In this document: in pieces, positions 6,734 through 9,454 of the stretch
Layout of the letters: every line of letters begins with the position of its first letter
How positions within the stretch are numbered: the first letter of the stretch is position 1
Program-made: the position numbers and the translations under genes
Assembly (NCBI GenBank): GCA_050181295.1
Contig: JBFXDI010000150.1
Span: 1-9,454, forward strand
DNA from: JBFXDI01 sp050181295
GTDB taxonomy: Bacteria; Pseudomonadota; Alphaproteobacteria; Rhizobiales; Aestuariivirgaceae
Length of the DNA: 9,454 nucleotides
Direction of reading: 5' to 3'
Notes under the pieces: model-generated
The model's database searches: none
Seen by the model: only the letters and a program-made list of their open reading frames with translations
Told to the model about the DNA's origin: nothing

Positions 6734-6808
6734 ATATCGGCCGTCCGCGTGGATCGCGGGGCCGCTTGCAATGCTCTTGCCGGCAGACGTACCTCTGCCT
6801 TGACGGAC

Positions 6809-6838
6809 ACTCTAACCAATTCTTGATTGGTTAGGCAA
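6809..6838 (-). promoter_or_regulatory. Candidate promoter of the transport operon
   Basis: On the minus strand TTGCCT (6838-6833, 4 of 6 to the -35 consensus) is separated by 18 bases from TAGAGT (6814-6809, 4 of 6 to the -10). The leader to the ATG would be about 80 bases. The 9-bp inverted repeat at 6812-6834 lies over the spacer, as expected for a repressor site. Boxes are weak; the call depends on this layout. Confidence 0.35.
6812..6834. promoter_or_regulatory. Perfect 9-bp inverted repeat, candidate GntR operator
   Basis: CTAACCAAT (6812-6820), a 5-base spacer TCTTG, then ATTGGTTAG (6826-6834). It lies in the gap between the divergent regulator and binding-protein genes, in the most AT-rich part of the window. 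FadR-type regulators bind dyads in such positions, usually next to their own gene. Binding here is inferred from place and symmetry. Confidence 0.6.
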
Positions 6839-6855
6839 CAACGTTGTATTGGTTA
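6838..6855. promoter_or_regulatory. Second palindrome and extra half-site beside the operator
   Basis: ACAACGTTGT (6838-6847) is a perfect 10-base palindrome. The next eight bases, ATTGGTTA (6848-6855), exactly repeat the right arm of the upstream inverted repeat, 22 bases (about two helical turns) further on. This cluster ends just before the AAGGAG of the regulator gene. It may be an accessory site for cooperative binding or for autoregulation. Confidence 0.45.
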
Positions 6856-6869
6856 TTCCAAGGAGCAGG

Positions 6870-7556
6870 ATGGCCATGGATGAAGGACAGGGCGCGCTGA
6901 CCCAGCTTCGGGCGTACCTCGCCCAGCAGGACGCCGAGGCGAGTCCCAGGCTGCCGCCCGAGCGCGAGCTCTGCGAGTCGCTCGGCGTGTCGCGGGGCGA
7001 GCTCAGGAAGGCGCTCGCCATCCTGGAGCGCGAGGGCGAGGTCTGGCGGCATGTCGGCAAGGGCACCTTCCTCGGCAGCCGGCCGGTTGAAGAAATTTCC
7101 GGCGTCGCCGTCATCGCGCACCAGACCAATCCGCGCGAGGTGATGCTGGCGCGGCTCGCCATCGAGCCGCAGATCGCCGGCGAGGCCGCCCTCAGCGCCA
7201 CCGCCGAGGAGATCGCCGAGATGCGCGACTGCCTGCGCGGCTCGCAGGTCGCGACAAGCTGGCGGCAGTACGAGAACTGGGACAACCGCCTTCACCGCAC
7301 GGTCGCCGAGGCGACCCACAACACCGTGCTGCTCGCGCTCTTCGACACGCTGAACGCCGTGCGCCGCGCCGTCGTCTGGGGAAGGCTTAGGCCCGAGATC
7401 GAGCGCCCGCCCTCCGATCATCACAGCTTCGCTGAGCACGAGGCGCTGGTCTCGGCCATCGCCGAGCGCGACCGCCAGGGCGCGGCTGGCGCCATGCGAG
7501 TCCATCTCCACTCGGTGCAGCAGCACCTGCTCGAGGTCCGCGCCGCCGCGGAGTGA
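6870..7556 (+). CDS. GntR family transcriptional regulator, FadR subfamily (FCD domain)
   Basis: A 228-residue cytoplasmic DNA-binding regulator. The N-terminal winged helix (about 8-70) has the GntR signature RLPPERELCESLGVSRGELRKALAILE followed by the wing GKGTF. The C-terminal FCD effector domain (about 90-222) keeps the usual metal/ligand residues: D138 and H142 in WDNRLHRTVAEAT, H190 in AEHEALV and H212 in RVHLHSV. A carboxylate-type effector is therefore plausible. AAGGAG at 6860-6865 serves either ATG 6870 (4 bases away) or ATG 6876 (10 bases); a TTG at 6849 lies before that site and is rejected. It is divergent from the transport operon across 150 bases with a dyad, so it probably controls that operon and itself. 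Effector identity is unknown; repression relieved by substrate is inferred. Confidence 0.93.
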   Translation: MAMDEGQGALTQLRAYLAQQDAEASPRLPPERELCESLGVSRGELRKALAILEREGEVWRHVGKGTFLGSRPVEEISGVAVIAHQTNPREVMLARLAIEPQIAGEAALSATAEEIAEMRDCLRGSQVATSWRQYENWDNRLHRTVAEATHNTVLLALFDTLNAVRRAVVWGRLRPEIERPPSDHHSFAEHEALVSAIAERDRQGAAGAMRVHLHSVQQHLLEVRAAAE

Positions 7557-7574
7557 GTTTCAAGGCATTCCCAG

Positions 7575-7751
7575 CGCACACCTCCCGCTCGGGGGCGATG
7601 CGGCGGGAGTGAATATCCAAACGTTTCGAGAGCACACCTCCCCCTCGGGGGGAGGTCGGTCGACGCGACGCGTCGGCCGGGTGGGGATTGAACCTTGGGA
7701 AACGGTATCCGCCACCCCACCCCTGCCCCTCCCCCTCGAGGGGAGGGGTGC
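7575..7751. repeat. Long GC-rich intergenic repeat, copy 2
   Basis: About 177 bases, the inverted counterpart of 2231-2403. The shared parts include the GC-rich hairpins, the AAACGTTT palindrome and the stretch ending in GGTGGGGTGGCGGATAC on its complement. It starts 18 bases after the GntR stop. Its orientation relative to the upstream gene is the same as copy 1 relative to the FAH gene: the GCACACCTCCC or ACACCTCCC-like end faces the stop codon. Confidence 0.9.
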
Positions 7752-7857
7752 GATGCGGCGGCCCCGACAAGCTTGAGGGCGAGTCCAAGGAACCATCCGG
7801 CACCCACGGCATTGTGGGGAGGGGCGCCGGCAAGCGCGGTTTCCCGAGGGGAGAAGC
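7752..7857. other. Non-coding remainder of the gap before the lipid-kinase gene
   Basis: With copy 2 this fills the gene-free stretch 7557-7857. No convincing promoter, palindrome or short gene was seen here. Its end carries the purine-rich GAGGGGAGAAGC that serves as ribosome-binding site for the next gene. Confidence 0.5.
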
Positions 7858-8790
7858 ATGGTCAAGCGGTACGCGGCCGTCCTGAACGCCGGCGCCGGAA
7901 CCATACGGGGCCGCGATCCGCAGGAAATCGTCCAGGCGGTCGAGCGCACGTTCTCCGAGCACGGGCACGAAATCGACGTGACCCTGACGGAGGGTCCCTC
8001 GATCCGCGCCGCGATCGAAAAGCACGCCAGGCGCAAGGACCTCGAGGCGCTGATCGTCGGCGGCGGCGACGGCACCGTCTCCACCGCGGCCTCGCTGCTC
8101 CAGGGCACCGACATGCTGCTCGGCGTCCTGCCGCTCGGAACCATGAACCTCTTCGCGCGCTCGCTTAAGGTGCCGCTCGTCTTCGAGGAGGCGCTGCCGG
8201 CGGTCGCGGCGGGACGTCCCGCCAAGGCCGACATCGGGCTCATGAACGGCAGGCCCTTCGTGCATCAGGTCTCCTTCGGCCTGCAGCCGAAGCTCGTGAC
8301 GCTCAGGGAATCGATGCAGTACGGCGCGCGCGCGGGAAAGATCCTCGCGAGCCTGCGCGCCTTTCTCATAGCACTCCGGAGCCCGCCGGTGCTGGCGCTC
8401 AAATGCGATATCGACGGAAAGCCCTTCTCGATCGAGACGCCGGCGCTCGCGGTCTCGAACAATCTCTATGGCGCCGGACATCTTCCCTATGCCGACGACA
8501 TCGACGGCGGCGTGCTCGGCGTCTACGCGCTGACGTCGAGCCACTGGCGCGACATCGCGCAGGCGTCCGCGGACGCCACGCTGGGCAACTGGCACTCCAA
8601 CCCGCAGATCAAGATCTTCTCGGCCCGCGAGGTCACGGTCGAGCGCCGCCACGGGCGTGCCGTCACCATCAGCGTCGACGGCGAGCTCCTGCGGATCGCG
8701 GGCGCCGTCCGGGTGGAGATCAAGCCCCAGGCGCTCAACGTGATCCTGCCGGTGGCAGCCGAACCTGCGAGCGGCGGGGCGACCGCCTGA
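7858..8790 (+). CDS. Diacylglycerol/sphingosine kinase-like lipid kinase (DAGK_cat family)
   Basis: A 310-residue protein of the YegS/DgkB/LCB5-like family, normal in length. Members phosphorylate diacylglycerol, sphingoid bases or related lipids with ATP at the inner face of the membrane. The nucleotide-binding motif GGGDGTVS is at 68-75 and LPLGTMNLFAR at 91-101. In many members the latter reads GTxND, so Leu98 replaces the common Asp. The C-terminal half has the two-layer beta features NNLYGAG (201-207), DIDGGVLGVY (214-223) and ISVDGE (271-276). No signal peptide or membrane helix is evident. The ATG at 7858 follows GGGGAG by about five bases. It stands apart in strand and function from the transport genes and is probably a separate unit. 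The lipid substrate is unknown. Confidence 0.92.
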   Translation: MVKRYAAVLNAGAGTIRGRDPQEIVQAVERTFSEHGHEIDVTLTEGPSIRAAIEKHARRKDLEALIVGGGDGTVSTAASLLQGTDMLLGVLPLGTMNLFARSLKVPLVFEEALPAVAAGRPAKADIGLMNGRPFVHQVSFGLQPKLVTLRESMQYGARAGKILASLRAFLIALRSPPVLALKCDIDGKPFSIETPALAVSNNLYGAGHLPYADDIDGGVLGVYALTSSHWRDIAQASADATLGNWHSNPQIKIFSAREVTVERRHGRAVTISVDGELLRIAGAVRVEIKPQALNVILPVAAEPASGGATA

Positions 8791-8842
8791 GTTCCGCTCG
8801 CCTCTCGTGGCGGCTTGTGTTGAAGATGGATGGTTTAAGTTC

Positions 8843-8926
8843 GTCATTGCCGGGCTTGACCCGGCAATCCTTTTCACGGACGCGCGTGGACCCAAAAAGA
8901 TGGCCGGCTCGGAGGCCGGCCATGAC
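8843..8926. repeat. Mosaic two-hairpin intergenic element R5
   Basis: An 84-base element bounded by GTCA and TGAC. Left arms are ATTGCCGGG (8846-8854) and CCCGGCAAT (8860-8868). Right arms are ATGGCCGGC (8900-8908) and GCCGGCCAT (8915-8923). It sits between the convergent 3' ends of the lipid-kinase and M20C genes, where its stems could slow transcription from both sides. Confidence 0.86.
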
Positions 8927-8947
8927 GCTCTCAGGCAGCTTTATCCG

Positions 8948-9454
8948 CTACCCCACCACCTCCGCCGTCTCGAGCACGGCATGCAGCAGCACGTCGGTTC
9001 CGGCCTTGGCCCATTCGGGCGTGATGCGCTCCTCCTCGTTGTGGCTGATACCCTTCTCGCAGGGGCAGAAGATCATGGCCGTGGGCGCGACGCGCGCGAT
9101 GTAGCAGGCATCGTGCCCGGCGCCCGACACGATGTCGCGATGCGAATAGCCGAGGCGCTGGGCCGCGCGCCTGACCGCGTCCACGCAAGTTCTGTCGAAG
9201 GGCACGGGGTCGAAGGCGAAGGCTTCCTCGATGCCGATCGAGAGGCCGGCCTCCTTGGCGATCTTCTCCGAGCCCTCGATCAGCCGCTTCAGCATGTCGC
9301 CGAGAACGGCGGCCTCCGGATGCCGGATGTCGATGGTGAGCTCGACCCTGCCGGGGATGATGGTGCGCGTGCAGGGGTGGACGACGAGGCGACCGACGGT
9401 CCCGACCGCGAGCGGCGCATGCGCGAGCGCGGTTGCGCGCACGAGCTCGATCAG
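8948..9454 (-). CDS. M20C Zn-dependent hydrolase (N-carbamoyl-L-amino-acid hydrolase/allantoate amidohydrolase type), C-terminal part
   Basis: Only the last 168 residues are in the window; the 5' end and active-site metal cluster lie beyond the right edge. The visible part contains the end of the dimerisation (lid) domain, CTRTIIPGRVELTIDIRHP, then SGAGHDACYIARVAPTAMIFCPCEKGISHNEEERITPEWAKAG, the C-terminal signature of M20C enzymes with the metal-binding His of GISHNEEE. These cytoplasmic enzymes hydrolyse N-carbamoyl-amino acids, beta-ureidopropionate or allantoate, releasing CO2 and ammonia. A GTG at 9442 begins an open frame but is internal: the frame stays open with matching sequence to the window edge. 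It converges with the lipid-kinase gene. Which of the related substrates it uses cannot be told from this fragment. Confidence 0.88.
   Translation of the reverse strand: MIELVRATALAHAPLAVGTVGRLVVHPCTRTIIPGRVELTIDIRHPEAAVLGDMLKRLIEGSEKIAKEAGLSIGIEEAFAFDPVPFDRTCVDAVRRAAQRLGYSHRDIVSGAGHDACYIARVAPTAMIFCPCEKGISHNEEERITPEWAKAGTDVLLHAVLETAEVVG

Noticed and set aside
2231..7751. Inverted repeats as ends of an insertion sequence or transposon
   Set aside because: No transposase or integrase lies between or beside them, no target-site duplication was evident, and the repeat is a hairpin-rich intergenic type. The bracketing is kept only as a finding.
7387..8895. 502-codon open frame on the minus strand
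   Set aside because: It runs antisense through the lipid-kinase gene, the long repeat and the GntR gene. The sequence is low-complexity Arg/Gly/Pro-rich with repeat-derived segments and no recognisable domain.
767..8926. Repeated palindromes as a CRISPR array
   Set aside because: The copies are dispersed over 8 kb with genes between them, have two hairpins each and no regular spacers; no cas gene is present.

Overview
The window looks like a chromosomal segment of a GC-rich alphaproteobacterium, most likely of the order Hyphomicrobiales (Rhizobiales). The evidence is strong GC bias with long antisense shadow frames, protein families typical of that group, and five copies of a paired-hairpin intergenic repeat (GTCATGCC...GGCAATGAC type) common in these genomes. 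No rRNA, tRNA, CRISPR, phage or transposase gene was seen. Genus cannot be fixed from the sequence.

The core is a minus-strand run of genes read from right to left. It holds a periplasmic solute-binding protein (5727-6719), an SsuC/TauC-like permease (4803-5615), an ATPase (4003-4803), a second permease (3110-3865), a fumarylacetoacetate-hydrolase-family enzyme (2410-3129), an M20D amidohydrolase (878-2041) and an ArgE-like deacylase (1-754, cut by the window edge). A FadR-type GntR regulator (6870-7556) is divergent from the binding-protein gene. The 150-base gap between them carries a perfect 9-bp inverted repeat, a second palindrome and a third half-site, which suggests local control of the operon. 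To the right lie a lipid-kinase-like gene on the plus strand (7858-8790) and, convergent with it, the C-terminal part of an M20C N-carbamoyl-amino-acid-hydrolase-like gene (8948-9454).

Read together, the locus looks like an uptake and processing system for a small organic substrate. The transporter belongs to the nitrate/sulfonate/taurine superfamily. Three hydrolases from different M20 subfamilies (A, C and D) flank it, so an N-acylated, N-carbamoylated or otherwise amide-linked amino-acid-like compound is a reasonable guess. The real substrate is not visible in the sequence.

The non-coding DNA is highly structured. Five mosaic two-hairpin elements fill most gaps. Each combines two of three hairpin types and none pairs like with like. 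Two copies of a separate ~175-bp GC-rich repeat lie in opposite orientation at 2231-2403 and 7575-7751. They bracket exactly the regulator, transporter and FAH-enzyme block, and each begins a few bases after a stop codon in the same orientation relative to its upstream gene. The two gaps longer than 300 bases (2042-2409 and 7557-7857) are accounted for mainly by these repeats.
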